DNA of 43,971 nucleotides from JANMEX01 sp041751995 (GCA_041751995.1 JBGSHY010000005.1:1-43971); one strand, 5' to 3'. Shown: positions 16,602-25,727, counted from the stretch's first letter. Numbers and translations: made by a program. The notes: generated by a model not told the origin, from the sequence alone.

Positions 16602-16955
16602 ATGGGCAAGCTCTCCACCCACGTTCTAGACACCTCGACCGGCCGCCCGGCCGCCGAAATGCGCATCGTCCTTGTCCGCTTCGGCGATGGCCAGGTCGAG
16701 CATCTGAAAGACATTCTGACCAACGCCGATGGCCGCACCGACGAGCCGCTGCTGGCCGGAACCTCGCTTGAAGCCGGCCACTACGAGCTGCGCTTTTTCG
16801 TGGCTGACTATTTCACCTTGCAGGGCACGGAGCAGTCAGACCCTCCGTTCCTTGATGTCGTCCCCGTACGCTTCTGGATCGCCGACGAAGAGGGCAACTA
16901 TCATGTCCCGCTGCTGATTAGCCCCTGGGCCTACTCGACCTATCGCGGGTCGTGA
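16602..16955 (+). CDS. uraH: 5-hydroxyisourate hydrolase (transthyretin-like)
   Basis: Hydrolyses 5-hydroxyisourate, the product of urate oxidation, to OHCU for UraD. The 117-residue length is typical. It begins MGKLSTHVLDTSTGRPA, containing the first active-site His, and ends with the family hallmark tail YRGS. The central EAGHYELRFFVADYF matches the second conserved block, and NYHVPLLISPWAYSTYRGS the third. ATG 16602 is preferred to the upstream in-frame 16557, because AAAGG lies upstream and the product then has the family length. Confidence 0.95.
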   Translation: MGKLSTHVLDTSTGRPAAEMRIVLVRFGDGQVEHLKDILTNADGRTDEPLLAGTSLEAGHYELRFFVADYFTLQGTEQSDPPFLDVVPVRFWIADEEGNYHVPLLISPWAYSTYRGS

Positions 16956-17008
16956 TTTTGCCACAGCTGCATGGCATTGGAACCGGCCCATTGTTGGAGT
17001 TTGCGTAA

Positions 17009-17365
17009 ATGTCGCCTTCCGTGCTGTTAGTCTTGACCGCGATGCTCTCCGGCACCTCCTGGATTGCTTCGGGCTCATCCGACCAGACACTCACATTCGA
17101 CAACGGCAAGATCGCCACGTTTACCGGCTGCAACCGCGGCTTTGGCACCTATGTCGAAGGCGACGACGGCTCATCGCTGTCGCTCGCCATTGTCGGCGTG
17201 ACCAAAATGGCCTGCGAAGCCGAAGCCATGAAAGCCGAACAAGACTGGCTGGCGCTGGCCGCCAAGGTCAAATCCTTCCTGATCGAAGACAATGAGCTGC
17301 TGCTGGTCGACGAAACCGGCGCCACACTGGCGACCCTCGCGCCCAAGCCGGACGACGAGCAGTAA
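17009..17365 (+). CDS. META domain protein (HslJ-like)
   Basis: A 118-residue protein made almost entirely of one META domain: LSGTSWIAS, FDNGKIATFTGCNRGFGTY, a middle IVGVTKMACEAEAMKAEQDWLALAAKV and a closing strand LLLVDETGATLATL. Members are usually secreted or periplasmic and linked to heat-shock HslJ, but a signal peptide is not clear: MSPSVLLVLTAM is short and runs into the domain. The in-frame codon just before ATG 17009 is TAA, so the start cannot lie further upstream. GGAG lies about 10 bp before it. It follows the purine run by 53 bp and ends 10 bp from the convergent mutase gene. The link to either neighbour is unclear. Confidence 0.85.
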   Translation: MSPSVLLVLTAMLSGTSWIASGSSDQTLTFDNGKIATFTGCNRGFGTYVEGDDGSSLSLAIVGVTKMACEAEAMKAEQDWLALAAKVKSFLIEDNELLLVDETGATLATLAPKPDDEQ

Positions 17366-17375
17366 GGCTCAGGTC

Positions 17376-19511
17376 TCAATTCCGCCTCCGCCCCTCAATC
17401 AAATCCAGCACAGTCCTTGCCGCATCGAGCACATTGGTCCCCGGCCCAAACACTTCTGCCACGCCATTGTCCTTCAAAAACTCATAATCCCCGCGTGGCA
17501 CCACACCGCCGCAGATAACGATGATGTCGCCGCCGCCATTGGCTTTCAGCGATTGGACGAGTTGGGGCAGGAGGGTCTTGTGGCCGGCGGCGAGCGAGGA
17601 GACGCCGACGACATGGACCTTCTCGGAGACCGCAAGCGCCGCCGCTTCCTCCGGTGTCTGAAACAACGGACCGGCAATCACCTCAAAGCCGATGTCGCCG
17701 AATGCCGAGGCAATGACCTTGGCGCCGCGGTCGTGGCCGTCCTGGCCGAGTTTCGCCACCAGCACGCGCGGCGTGCCGGTCTTGCTGGCGGAAATTTCCG
17801 CGATGCGCCCGACAAGGTTCCGGTATTCCGGATCGTCGTGATAGGCCGCGCCGTAGACATCATGCACCACCTGCGGCGTCGCCGCATGGTCGCCGTAGAC
17901 TTTGCGCAGCGCATCGGAAATCTCGCCGACCGTCGCCCGCGCCCGCGCCGCATCAACGGCGGCTTCCAGTATGTTGCCCTGTCCCGTGCGCGCCACGGCC
18001 GCAAGCGCAGCCAGCATTGCCTCAACCCGCACCGGATCGCGCTGCCGCTTGATGCGGGTCAAAAGTTCAATCTGGCCTTTGCGCACGGCGGCATTGTCAA
18101 TGTCCAGCGTGTCGATCTTGGCTTCTTCCTCCAGCCGGTATTTGTTGACGCCGACGATCACTTCTTCGCCCCGGTCCACCGCCGCCTGACGGCGGGTCGC
18201 CGATTCCTCGATCAGCCGTTTGGGCAGACCCGAAGCCACCGCCTTGGTCATGCCGCCAAGACCTTCGATTTCCTCCATCAGCGCCCAGGCCTTGTCGGCC
18301 AGTTCCTGTGTCAGGCTTTCGACATAATAGGAGCCTGCCAGCGGATCGACCACATTGGTCACGCCCGTCTCATGCTGCAGAATCAATTGCGTGTTGCGGG
18401 CGATACGGGAGGAAAATTCCGTAGGCAAAGCAATGGCTTCGTCGAAAGAATTGGTGTGCAGCGATTGCGTGCCGCCCAGCACTGCGGCCATCGCCTCGAA
18501 CGCCGTGCGCACGATGTTGTTGTACGGATCCTGTTCCTGAAGCGACACGCCCGATGTCTGGCAATGGGTGCGCAGCATCAGCGAATCTGCCTTCTTGGGT
18601 CCAAAGGATTCCATGATCCGAGACCACAGCAAGCGCGCCGCGCGCAGCTTCGCCGCTTCCATGAAAAAGTTCATGCCGATGGCAAAGAAGAACGACAGGC
18701 GCCCCGCAAAGGCGTCAACGTCCAAGCCCTTCTTGATCGCCGCCCGCACATATTCCCGGCCGTCCGCCAATGTGAATGCCAGTTCCTGCACCAGCGACGC
18801 ACCGGCCTCCTGAATGTGGTAGCCGGAAATCGAAATCGAGTTGAATTTCGGCATCTCGCGTGCCGTGTAGTCGATGATATCCGCCACAATCCGCATCGAA
18901 GGTTCGGGCGGATAAATGTAGGTGTTGCGGACCATGAACTCCTTGAGGATGTCGTTCTGGATCGTGCCCGAAAGCTCGGCGCGCGACACGCCCTGTTCCT
19001 CGCCCGCGACAATGAAATTCGCCAGGATCGGGATCACCGCGCCGTTCATCGTCATGGACACAGACATGTCCGCCAGTGGTATCCCGTCGAACAGAATTTT
19101 CATGTCTTCGACAGAATCAATCGCCACGCCCGCCTTGCCGACATCGCCAACGACGCGCGGATGGTCTGAATCATAACCCCGATGGGTCGCCAGATCGAAC
19201 GCGACCGAAAGGCCCTTCTGCCCGCCCGCCAGCGCCTTGCGGTAAAACGCATTGGATTCTGCGGCTGTCGAAAAGCCGGCATACTGCCGTATCGTCCAAG
19301 GCCGCCCCGCATACATGGTCGCCCGCGGTCCGCGAAGGAAGGGCGCAAAGCCGGGCAGCGAAGCCAGATGTTCAATCCCCGCCACGTCCGACGCCGTATA
19401 AAGCGGCTTGATGTCGATGCCTTCCGGCGTCTTGTGCACGATGGTGTCGGGCGAGGCTTTCAGCTCGCGCTCGGCGAGGCGATTCCAGTCTGCGATGGTT
19501 TTCTGCGTCAT
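17376..19511 (-). CDS. bhbA: Methylmalonyl-CoA mutase
   Basis: Adenosylcobalamin enzyme that isomerises methylmalonyl-CoA to succinyl-CoA, ending propionyl-CoA assimilation. The 711-residue protein has the N-terminal TIM barrel with the substrate region RGPRATMYAGRPWTIRQYAGFSTA, then SGYHIQEAGAS and HTNSFDEAIALPTEFS, and the C-terminal B12 domain with the cobalt-ligating His593 in GQDGHDRGAKVI. The frame runs to 19556, but ATG 19511 (MTQKTIADWNRL) has GAGG about 8 bp upstream and fits the family. It starts 10 bp after the pccA stop, so the two are in one leftward operon. The homodimer-type single-gene form is inferred, as no small subunit is nearby. Confidence 0.97.
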   Translation of the reverse strand: MTQKTIADWNRLAERELKASPDTIVHKTPEGIDIKPLYTASDVAGIEHLASLPGFAPFLRGPRATMYAGRPWTIRQYAGFSTAAESNAFYRKALAGGQKGLSVAFDLATHRGYDSDHPRVVGDVGKAGVAIDSVEDMKILFDGIPLADMSVSMTMNGAVIPILANFIVAGEEQGVSRAELSGTIQNDILKEFMVRNTYIYPPEPSMRIVADIIDYTAREMPKFNSISISGYHIQEAGASLVQELAFTLADGREYVRAAIKKGLDVDAFAGRLSFFFAIGMNFFMEAAKLRAARLLWSRIMESFGPKKADSLMLRTHCQTSGVSLQEQDPYNNIVRTAFEAMAAVLGGTQSLHTNSFDEAIALPTEFSSRIARNTQLILQHETGVTNVVDPLAGSYYVESLTQELADKAWALMEEIEGLGGMTKAVASGLPKRLIEESATRRQAAVDRGEEVIVGVNKYRLEEEAKIDTLDIDNAAVRKGQIELLTRIKRQRDPVRVEAMLAALAAVARTGQGNILEAAVDAARARATVGEISDALRKVYGDHAATPQVVHDVYGAAYHDDPEYRNLVGRIAEISASKTGTPRVLVAKLGQDGHDRGAKVIASAFGDIGFEVIAGPLFQTPEEAAALAVSEKVHVVGVSSLAAGHKTLLPQLVQSLKANGGGDIIVICGGVVPRGDYEFLKDNGVAEVFGPGTNVLDAARTVLDLIEGRRRN

Positions 19512-19521
19512 GACCAGATCC

Positions 19522-21525
19522 TCACTCGAATTCCATGATGAGTTCATCCACCGCAAGACTAACCCCGGTTGCGGCGGCTATGCGCTTGACCGTCGCCTTG
19601 CGCTCGGCGCGCAACACGTTTTCCATCTTCATCGCCTCGACCATGGCCAGCGCCTGACCGGCCTCCACCGTGTCGCCGACATTGACCAGTATAGCCCGCA
19701 CCAGTCCCGGCATCGGGCACAGCAACATGCGCGATGTATCCTTGGGCACCTTCACCGGCATCAACTTGGCCAGTTCAGCCACGCGAGGGCGGCGCACGGT
19801 CATCGCCAAGTCCATGCCGCGATGGCGAAGCCGAAGGTGTGAGCCGTTGAACGAAACCTTCACCGAAAGCCTGCGCCCGTCGACGGTGAATTTCGCCAGC
19901 GGCTGCCCTGGCCTCCAACTGCTCTCCAGCGCAAGTGCCGCTTCGCCATCCAGTGAAACCATCAGCGCCGCACCATCATGGGTGACATGCGCCGTAAAGG
20001 AGTCCGTCTTCTGGCTGACCACCCAGTCCGCGCCAAGTTTGCGCTTGTGGTTTTCCATCGTGCCGGAGGTCTGAGTCGCCCGCTCCTCGCGCGTCACCTG
20101 CATGGCGACCGCAATGGCGCAAAGGTCGCGGATTTGGCGCGGGTCGGGCGAAACGCCCTGAAAACCATCCGGAAATTCTTCCTCGATGAACGCCGTGGTG
20201 ATGTTTCCCGAACGGAACCGCTCATGCATCATCACCGCCGACAGGAACGGCAGATTGTGGCCGATGCCGTCCACCTCGAAATCGTCCAGCGCCTGCGCCA
20301 TTGCGTCAATGGCAGTCAAGCGGTCAGGCGCCCAGGTGCAAAGCTTGGCGAGCATCGGGTCGTAATACATCGAGATCTCGCCGCCCTCGTAAACGCCTGT
20401 GTCGTTGCGCAGGATCGTCGCATCAGTGCGCACGCCTTCCGCCGGCGGCCGGTAGCGCGACAGGCGGCCGATTGACGGCAGGAAGTTGCGGTACGGGTCT
20501 TCGGCATAAAGGCGGCTCTCGATCGCCCAGCCGTTCAGTTTCACATCATCCTGTGTCATGCCGAGCGGTTCGCCCGCCGCCACGCGGATCATCTTTTCCA
20601 CAAGGTCCACGCCGGTGATCAGTTCTGTCACCGGATGCTCCACCTGCAGGCGGGTGTTCATTTCGAGGAAGTAGAAATTGCGGTTGCCATCGACAATGAA
20701 CTCGACCGTGCCGGCCGAAAAATACCCGACAGCCTTGGCCAAAGCCACAGCCTGTTCGCCCATGGCCTTGCGGGTCTTTTCGTCAAGGAAAGGCGAGGGG
20801 GCTTCCTCGACCACCTTTTGGTTCCGCCGCTGGATCGAGCATTCGCGCTCCCCGAGATAAATCACGTTGCCATGTTGGTCGCCCAGCACCTGAATTTCGA
20901 TGTGGCGCGGCTGCGTGACGAATTTTTCGATGAAAATCCGATCATCGCCAAACGAGTTCTTGGCTTCCGAGCGCGACAGCGCAAAGCCTTCGCGCGCCTC
21001 CGCATCATTCCAGGCGATGCGCATCCCCTTGCCGCCGCCGCCGGCAGACGCCTTGATCATCACCGGATAGCCGATTTCGCGCGAAATCGTCACCGCATGT
21101 TCCGCATCGGAAATCAGTCCCATGAAGCCCGGCACAGTCGAAACGCCCGCTTCCATCGCAATCTTCTTGGAGGTGATCTTGTCGCCCATCGCCTCGATGG
21201 CCAGGACCGGCGGACCGATGAACACACCGCCTGCCGCCGCCAAAGCTTGCGCAAACTTGGCGTTCTCCGACAGGATCCCGTAGCCGGGATGGACAGCCTC
21301 CGCGCCGGTCTTTCTCACCGCATCGATGATCTTTTCCATCACGATGTAAGACTGGTTCGAAGGCGCCGGCCCGATATGAACCGCCTCATCCGCCATCTTC
21401 ACATGCAGTGCATCGCGGTCCGCATCCGAATAAACCGCCACCGTCTTGATGCCGAGCTTTTTCGCCGATTTGATCACCCGGCAAGCAATCTCACCACGGT
21501 TTGCGATCAGGATTTTCTTGAACAT
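19522..21525 (-). CDS. pccA: Propionyl-CoA carboxylase alpha subunit (biotin carboxylase plus biotin carrier)
   Basis: Carboxylates its own biotin with ATP and bicarbonate, then passes the carboxyl group to PccB for propionyl-CoA. The 667 residues hold the biotin carboxylase N-domain (KILIANRGEIACRVI), ATP-grasp with KASAGGGGKGMR and EMNTRLQVEHPVTE, the linker/BT domain, and a C-terminal biotinyl domain with VEAMKMEN, biotin-accepting Lys at residue 633. Acetyl- or methylcrotonyl-CoA carboxylase is the alternative, but the neighbouring PccB and mutase favour propionyl-CoA. The gene begins 27 bp after the pccB stop. Confidence 0.96.
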   Translation of the reverse strand: MFKKILIANRGEIACRVIKSAKKLGIKTVAVYSDADRDALHVKMADEAVHIGPAPSNQSYIVMEKIIDAVRKTGAEAVHPGYGILSENAKFAQALAAAGGVFIGPPVLAIEAMGDKITSKKIAMEAGVSTVPGFMGLISDAEHAVTISREIGYPVMIKASAGGGGKGMRIAWNDAEAREGFALSRSEAKNSFGDDRIFIEKFVTQPRHIEIQVLGDQHGNVIYLGERECSIQRRNQKVVEEAPSPFLDEKTRKAMGEQAVALAKAVGYFSAGTVEFIVDGNRNFYFLEMNTRLQVEHPVTELITGVDLVEKMIRVAAGEPLGMTQDDVKLNGWAIESRLYAEDPYRNFLPSIGRLSRYRPPAEGVRTDATILRNDTGVYEGGEISMYYDPMLAKLCTWAPDRLTAIDAMAQALDDFEVDGIGHNLPFLSAVMMHERFRSGNITTAFIEEEFPDGFQGVSPDPRQIRDLCAIAVAMQVTREERATQTSGTMENHKRKLGADWVVSQKTDSFTAHVTHDGAALMVSLDGEAALALESSWRPGQPLAKFTVDGRRLSVKVSFNGSHLRLRHRGMDLAMTVRRPRVAELAKLMPVKVPKDTSRMLLCPMPGLVRAILVNVGDTVEAGQALAMVEAMKMENVLRAERKATVKRIAAATGVSLAVDELIMEFE

Positions 21526-21552
21526 GATTTTTCGCTCAATTCCGGGTGTTGG

Positions 21553-23085
21553 TTACAACGGCATCGTGTCGTGTTTTTTCCACGGCTGGCTCGCGTTCTT
21601 CTTCCGCAAAGCCGCAAACGCCCGTGCAATCCGCTTCCGTGACGAATGCGGCATGATCACCTCGTCGATGAAGCCGCGCTCGGCTGCCACGAACGGGTTG
21701 GCGAAACGGTCTTCATAGTCCTTGGTCCGCGCCGCGATCTTGTCCTTGTCGTCGAGTTCGGAGCGGTAGAGGATTTCCGTCGCGCCCTTGGCGCCCATCA
21801 CGGCGATTTCCGCTGTCGGCCAAGCATAGTTTACATCCGCGCCGATATGCTTGGAGGCCATCACGTCATAGGCCCCGCCATAGGCCTTGCGGGTGATCAG
21901 CGTCACCATCGGCACAGTGGCCTGACTGTAGGCAAACAGCAGCTTTGCGCCATGCTTGATGACGCCGCCATATTCCTGCGCCGTGCCGGGCAGGAAGCCG
22001 GGCACGTCCACCAGCGTCAGGATCGGAATGTTGAACGCATCGCAGAAGCGCACGAACTTCGCCGCCTTGCGCGAGGAATCAATGTCCAAAACGCCTGCCA
22101 GCACCATCGGCTGGTTGGCGACGACGCCGACTGTCTGGCCTTCGATGCGGATGTAGCCGGTCAGGATCGAGCGCGCGAACGCCTCCTGCACCTCAAAGAA
22201 ATCGCCTTCGTCGGCAATCGCGTGGATCAGTTCCTTCATGTCATACGGCTTGTTTGCGCTGTCGGGGATCAGCGTGTCGAGACGCATCTCGATCCGCTCC
22301 GGCTCGTCAAAGAACGGCCGCACCGGCGCTTTCTCACGGTTGTTCAGCGGCAGAAAGTCAAACAGCCGCCGCACCTGTTCCAGCGTCTCGACATCATTGT
22401 CATACGCACCGTCGGCGACCGAAGATTTCGACGTATGCGTCACCGCCCCGCCCAGCTCCTCCGCCGTTACGATCTCGTTGGTGACGGTCTTCACCACATC
22501 CGGCCCGGTGACGAACATGTAGCTCGTGTCGCGCACCATGTAGATGAAATCGGTGAGGGCAGGCGAGTAAACCGCGCCGCCCGCGCACGGGCCCATGATC
22601 ACCGAAATCTGCGGGACAACGCCCGAGGCTTCAGCGTTGCGGCGGAACACTTCGGCATAGCCGGCAAGCGAATCGACGCCCTCCTGAATGCGCGCCCCGC
22701 CTGAATCATTCAGCCCGATCAGCGGCGCACCATTCTTCACCGCCATGTCCATGACCTTGCATATCTTCTTGGCATGCGTTTCCGAAAGTGAGCCACCGAG
22801 CACGGTGAAATCCTGCGCAAATACATAAGTCATGCGCCCGTTGATCGTGCCCCAGCCGGTGACCACGCCGTCGCCGGCAATCTTCTGCTCCGCCATGCCG
22901 AACTCGGTCGCCCGATGGGTGACGAACATGTCATATTCTTCAAACGAGCCTTCATCGAGCAACACTTCGATCCGCTCTCGTGCGGTCAGTTTGCCCTTGG
23001 CATGCTGCGCGTCGATGCGCTTTTGCCCGCCGCCCATCCGCGCCTGTTCGCGCCGCTGCTCCAACCGGTCCAGCATTTCATGCAT
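21553..23085 (-). CDS. pccB: Propionyl-CoA carboxylase beta subunit (carboxyltransferase)
   Basis: Transfers the carboxyl group from biotin to propionyl-CoA, giving methylmalonyl-CoA. The 510-residue product starts MHEMLDRLEQRREQARMGGG, typical of PccB, and has both carboxyltransferase halves, with NDSGGARIQEGVDSLAGY and GPCAGGAVYSPA in the N-half and VDVPGFLPGTAQEYGG with TLITRKAYGGAYDVM in the C-half. The frame is open to 23112, but ATG 23085 has GGGAG 7 bp upstream and matches the family. It is the first gene of the leftward pccB-pccA-bhbA operon. A TTTGCATAGTGCGCAA-like site lies 82 bp upstream of its start. Confidence 0.97.
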   Translation of the reverse strand: MHEMLDRLEQRREQARMGGGQKRIDAQHAKGKLTARERIEVLLDEGSFEEYDMFVTHRATEFGMAEQKIAGDGVVTGWGTINGRMTYVFAQDFTVLGGSLSETHAKKICKVMDMAVKNGAPLIGLNDSGGARIQEGVDSLAGYAEVFRRNAEASGVVPQISVIMGPCAGGAVYSPALTDFIYMVRDTSYMFVTGPDVVKTVTNEIVTAEELGGAVTHTSKSSVADGAYDNDVETLEQVRRLFDFLPLNNREKAPVRPFFDEPERIEMRLDTLIPDSANKPYDMKELIHAIADEGDFFEVQEAFARSILTGYIRIEGQTVGVVANQPMVLAGVLDIDSSRKAAKFVRFCDAFNIPILTLVDVPGFLPGTAQEYGGVIKHGAKLLFAYSQATVPMVTLITRKAYGGAYDVMASKHIGADVNYAWPTAEIAVMGAKGATEILYRSELDDKDKIAARTKDYEDRFANPFVAAERGFIDEVIMPHSSRKRIARAFAALRKKNASQPWKKHDTMPL

Positions 23086-23166
23086 GGGTCTGCTCCCGTC
23101 TCGAATTGTCATGCGGGCAGGCTCTTTGCCCGTCTCCTCCCGCGAGTTGAAAAGACCTTAGCCGAA

Positions 23167-23182
23167 TTGCGCACTATGCAAA
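23167..23182 (-). promoter_or_regulatory. Putative PccR operator 1 (TTTGCATAGTGCGCAA on the minus strand)
   Basis: A 16-bp site with TTTGCA and GCGCAA half-sites, in the divergent pccB/pccR gap. It aligns with operator 2 (23230-23245) in opposite orientation: TTTGCA, then AGT, and terminal AA are shared. PccR/RamB-type regulators are known to bind TTTGCAAA-like sequences. It lies 82 bp upstream of the pccB start. Confidence 0.6.
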
Positions 23183-23215
23183 GCCTTGAACATGCACGAA
23201 TGTGTCATATACAAA

Positions 23216-23245
23216 ATGGCAAACACACTTTTGCAAAGTTGCGAA
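23216..23245 (+). promoter_or_regulatory. Putative PccR operator 2 (ATGGCAAA-6 nt-TTTGCAAAGTTGCGAA)
   Basis: TTTGCAAA at 23230-23237 is followed directly by GTTGCGAA and preceded, after six bases, by GCAAA, giving an inverted GCAAA-N6-TTTGC. The block ends 2 bp before the pccR ATG, where a ribosome site should be, so bound protein would block its own translation start region. On the minus strand it reads AACTTTGCAAA, close to the RamB motif of corynebacteria as I recall it. The half-site spacing differs from the TTTGCAAA-N4-TTTGCAAA I recall for Rhodobacter PccR. Confidence 0.6.
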
Positions 23246-23246
23246 C

Positions 23247-24659
23247 ATGGCACTCGGCAAGCTCTACATCGGCAAGAAAGTCCGCGAAATCCGCGACGGG
23301 GCAGGCGACACACAGGCCGCCTTCGCCGAGCGGCTCGGCATTTCAACATCCTATCTCAACCAGATTGAAAACAACCAGCGGCCGGTCTCAGCCACCATCA
23401 TTCTGGCGCTGGCCGAGCGGTTCAACATTGAAATCTCGGAATTTTCCCGAGGCGAGTCGGACCGGCTGATGTCAGCGGCACGGGAAGCGCTGGCCGATCC
23501 GTTGTTCGAAGGGCTCACCATCGGCCTGCAAGACCTCAAGCTGATCGCCCAGAACGCGCCCCAGTTGGCTCATGCGCTGATCAACTGCCATCAGGCCTAT
23601 CGCCGGGCTTCCGAGCAGTTGGCGTCCATGGACGACACGCTTGGCCGCCACTCCACCGCCGCCGATCCGTCGCCCTATGAAGAGGTCCGCGACTTCTTCC
23701 ACTTCCTCGACAATTACGTCGATCGTCTCGACCGGGCCGCCGAGCTTCTCGCCGTGCGTCTCGACATCCCTGCCAATGATCTGGCGACCGTGCTCACCCG
23801 CCATCTTTACGACCAGTACCGTGTGCGGGTGAAACTCAGCGCCCTCAGCGACGGCTCCATTCGCCATTTCGATCCCGACAGCAAAACGCTGCATCTCAAT
23901 CTCTATGCGCCGTCCGCCACCCGTTGTTTCCAGATCGCCTATCAGGTCGGCGCGCTGGAAATGGCCGACACGATTGAGGCCATCGTCGCCGAAGCCGAAT
24001 TCCGCACGAAGGACGCCGCCGATATAGCCCGGATCGGCCTGCGCAACTATTTCGCCGGTGCGCTGGTGCTGCCCTATGGCCCGCTTCTGCGCGCTTCGGC
24101 GGAAATGCGTAACGATCTGGAATTGCTCGCCAATCGTTTTGGCACTTCCATCGAGCAGGTCGCCCATCGGCTTTCGACGCTGCAGCGCCCGGGCCAAAAG
24201 GGCATTCCGGTCTTCTTCGCCCGCATCGACCGCGCCGGAAACATCACCAAGCGCCATTCCGCTGCCAAGTTGCAGTTTGCGCGATATGGCGCGGCCTGTC
24301 CGTTGTGGAACGCCCATCGCGCCTTCGAAATGCCGGGCCGGTTTCTGCGCCAGCTTGCCGAAATGCCGGACGGCTCGCGCTATCTTTCAGTCGCCACGGA
24401 AATCTCCAAAGGCGGTTCCGGCTTCAATGCCGAGCGCCCGCGTTTTGCCATCGCTTTCGGCTGCGACATCGCCGATGCCGACAAGTTTGTCTATTCCGAC
24501 GGTCTGAACCTCGCCTCGCGTGCTGCATTCGAACCGATTGGCATCTCGTGCCGCATCTGCGAGCGGAAAACCTGCGCCCAGCGCGCCGTCCCGCCGATCA
24601 AGAGCGCACTCGAAATTGACCACAACCATCGCGGCATACTACCCTACAAGGTGACTTGA
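23247..24659 (+). CDS. pccR: Short-chain fatty acyl-CoA regulator (XRE/ScfR family), PccR
   Basis: A 470-residue regulator. The N-terminal XRE helix-turn-helix (residues about 8-65, VREIRDGAGDTQAAFAERLG..STSYLNQIENNQRPVS) is followed by a long domain of the ImmA/IrrE-DUF2083 type and ends with a Cys cluster CRICERKTCAQR that may hold a metal. In Rhodobacter such a protein, PccR, responds to propionyl-CoA assimilation and controls pccB and the mutase. Here it is divergent from the pccB-pccA-bhbA operon with shared operators between, so the role is strongly suggested. ATG 23247 is preferred to upstream frame extension to 23202, because the protein then begins at the usual MALGKLYIGKKVREIRD. The metal-binding idea for the Cys cluster is inference. 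Confidence 0.93.
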   Translation: MALGKLYIGKKVREIRDGAGDTQAAFAERLGISTSYLNQIENNQRPVSATIILALAERFNIEISEFSRGESDRLMSAAREALADPLFEGLTIGLQDLKLIAQNAPQLAHALINCHQAYRRASEQLASMDDTLGRHSTAADPSPYEEVRDFFHFLDNYVDRLDRAAELLAVRLDIPANDLATVLTRHLYDQYRVRVKLSALSDGSIRHFDPDSKTLHLNLYAPSATRCFQIAYQVGALEMADTIEAIVAEAEFRTKDAADIARIGLRNYFAGALVLPYGPLLRASAEMRNDLELLANRFGTSIEQVAHRLSTLQRPGQKGIPVFFARIDRAGNITKRHSAAKLQFARYGAACPLWNAHRAFEMPGRFLRQLAEMPDGSRYLSVATEISKGGSGFNAERPRFAIAFGCDIADADKFVYSDGLNLASRAAFEPIGISCRICERKTCAQRAVPPIKSALEIDHNHRGILPYKVT

Positions 24660-24776
24660 GCTTTCGATGGCGGAAAGTTCAGGTGAAACTTGAAGTCGCG
24701 CCGGACTATCTATTGACTGGCTTTCGATCTGGTCTCGCAGTTATAGATTGCTACGCGCAATTTCAGGATAGTACGC

Positions 24777-25727
24777 ATGAAACGCATATTGGTCACCGGC
24801 GGCGCCGGGTTCCTGGGTTCGCATTTGTGCGAGCGGCTTCTTGAAGCGGGCAATGAAGTCATCTCGGCCGATAATTATTTTACGGGCTCACGTCAGAATA
24901 TTGCCCATCTCCTGCCAAACAGCCGCTTTGAGGCCATGCGCCATGACGTGACCTTGCCGCTCTTTGTCGAGGTCGATGAAATCTACAATCTCGCCTGTCC
25001 GGCTTCACCCATCCATTATCAGCACGATCCGGTGCAAACGACCAAGACCAGCGTCCACGGCGCAATCAACATGCTCGGCCTTGCCAAGCGCACCGGTGCG
25101 AAAATCCTTCAGGCGTCCACCAGCGAGGTTTACGGCGACCCGGAGGTCCATCCCCAGACCGAGGATTACTGGGGCAGGGTCAATCCGGTCGGCATCCGCA
25201 GTTGTTATGACGAAGGCAAGCGTTGCGCCGAAACCCTGTTCTTCGATTATTGGCGCCAACATCACCTGCGCATCAAGGTGGTTCGCATATTCAACACCTA
25301 CGGCCCGCGCATGCACCCGGATGACGGACGGGTTGTGTCAAACTTCATTCTGCAGGCCCTGCGCGGCGAGGACATCACCGTCTATGGCAACGGCCACCAG
25401 ACGCGGTCGTTCTGCTATGTCGATGATCTCATCGAAGCCATGATCCGCACCATGGCAACGGATGACAGTTTCACCGGCCCGGTGAACATCGGCAATCCGG
25501 AAGAGTTCACCATTCTCGAGCTTGCCGAAAAAATCATTGGCATGACCGGCTCCAAGAGCCGGATCGTTCACACGCCGTTGCCGTCAGATGATCCGCGCCA
25601 GCGTCGGCCCGACATCTCTCTGGCGCAATCGGCGCTTTCCGGGTGGCGGCCGATGATTGGCACGGACGAAGGCTTGAGAAGGACCGTGGACCATTTCCGC
25701 GAAACAGCCATGGCATCGACCAGCTAA
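24777..25727 (+). CDS. uxs: UDP-glucuronate decarboxylase (UDP-xylose synthase)
   Basis: Extended SDR enzyme that converts UDP-glucuronate to UDP-xylose (or UDP-4-keto-pentose) for surface glycans. The 316 residues start with the NAD-binding TGGAGFLGSHLCE (residues 7-19), have NLACPASPIHYQHDPVQT, the active-site ASTSEVYGDP and SCYDEGKR (YxxxK), followed by FNTYGPRMHPDDGRVVSNFI, a block characteristic of UXS. No membrane segment, so a soluble form. AGGAT lies before ATG 24777. It stands between pccR and tRNA-Gln without an obvious operon partner. Confidence 0.93.
   Translation: MKRILVTGGAGFLGSHLCERLLEAGNEVISADNYFTGSRQNIAHLLPNSRFEAMRHDVTLPLFVEVDEIYNLACPASPIHYQHDPVQTTKTSVHGAINMLGLAKRTGAKILQASTSEVYGDPEVHPQTEDYWGRVNPVGIRSCYDEGKRCAETLFFDYWRQHHLRIKVVRIFNTYGPRMHPDDGRVVSNFILQALRGEDITVYGNGHQTRSFCYVDDLIEAMIRTMATDDSFTGPVNIGNPEEFTILELAEKIIGMTGSKSRIVHTPLPSDDPRQRRPDISLAQSALSGWRPMIGTDEGLRRTVDHFRETAMASTS

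Noticed and set aside
17292..19169. A 625-codon open frame on the plus strand opposite the methylmalonyl-CoA mutase gene
   Set aside because: Same reason: antisense to a well-identified enzyme, rich in R and H as usual for such shadows.
24713..24747. TTGACT...TATAGA as a promoter of uxs
   Set aside because: The two hexamers are 23 bp apart, too far for a normal sigma-70-type promoter.
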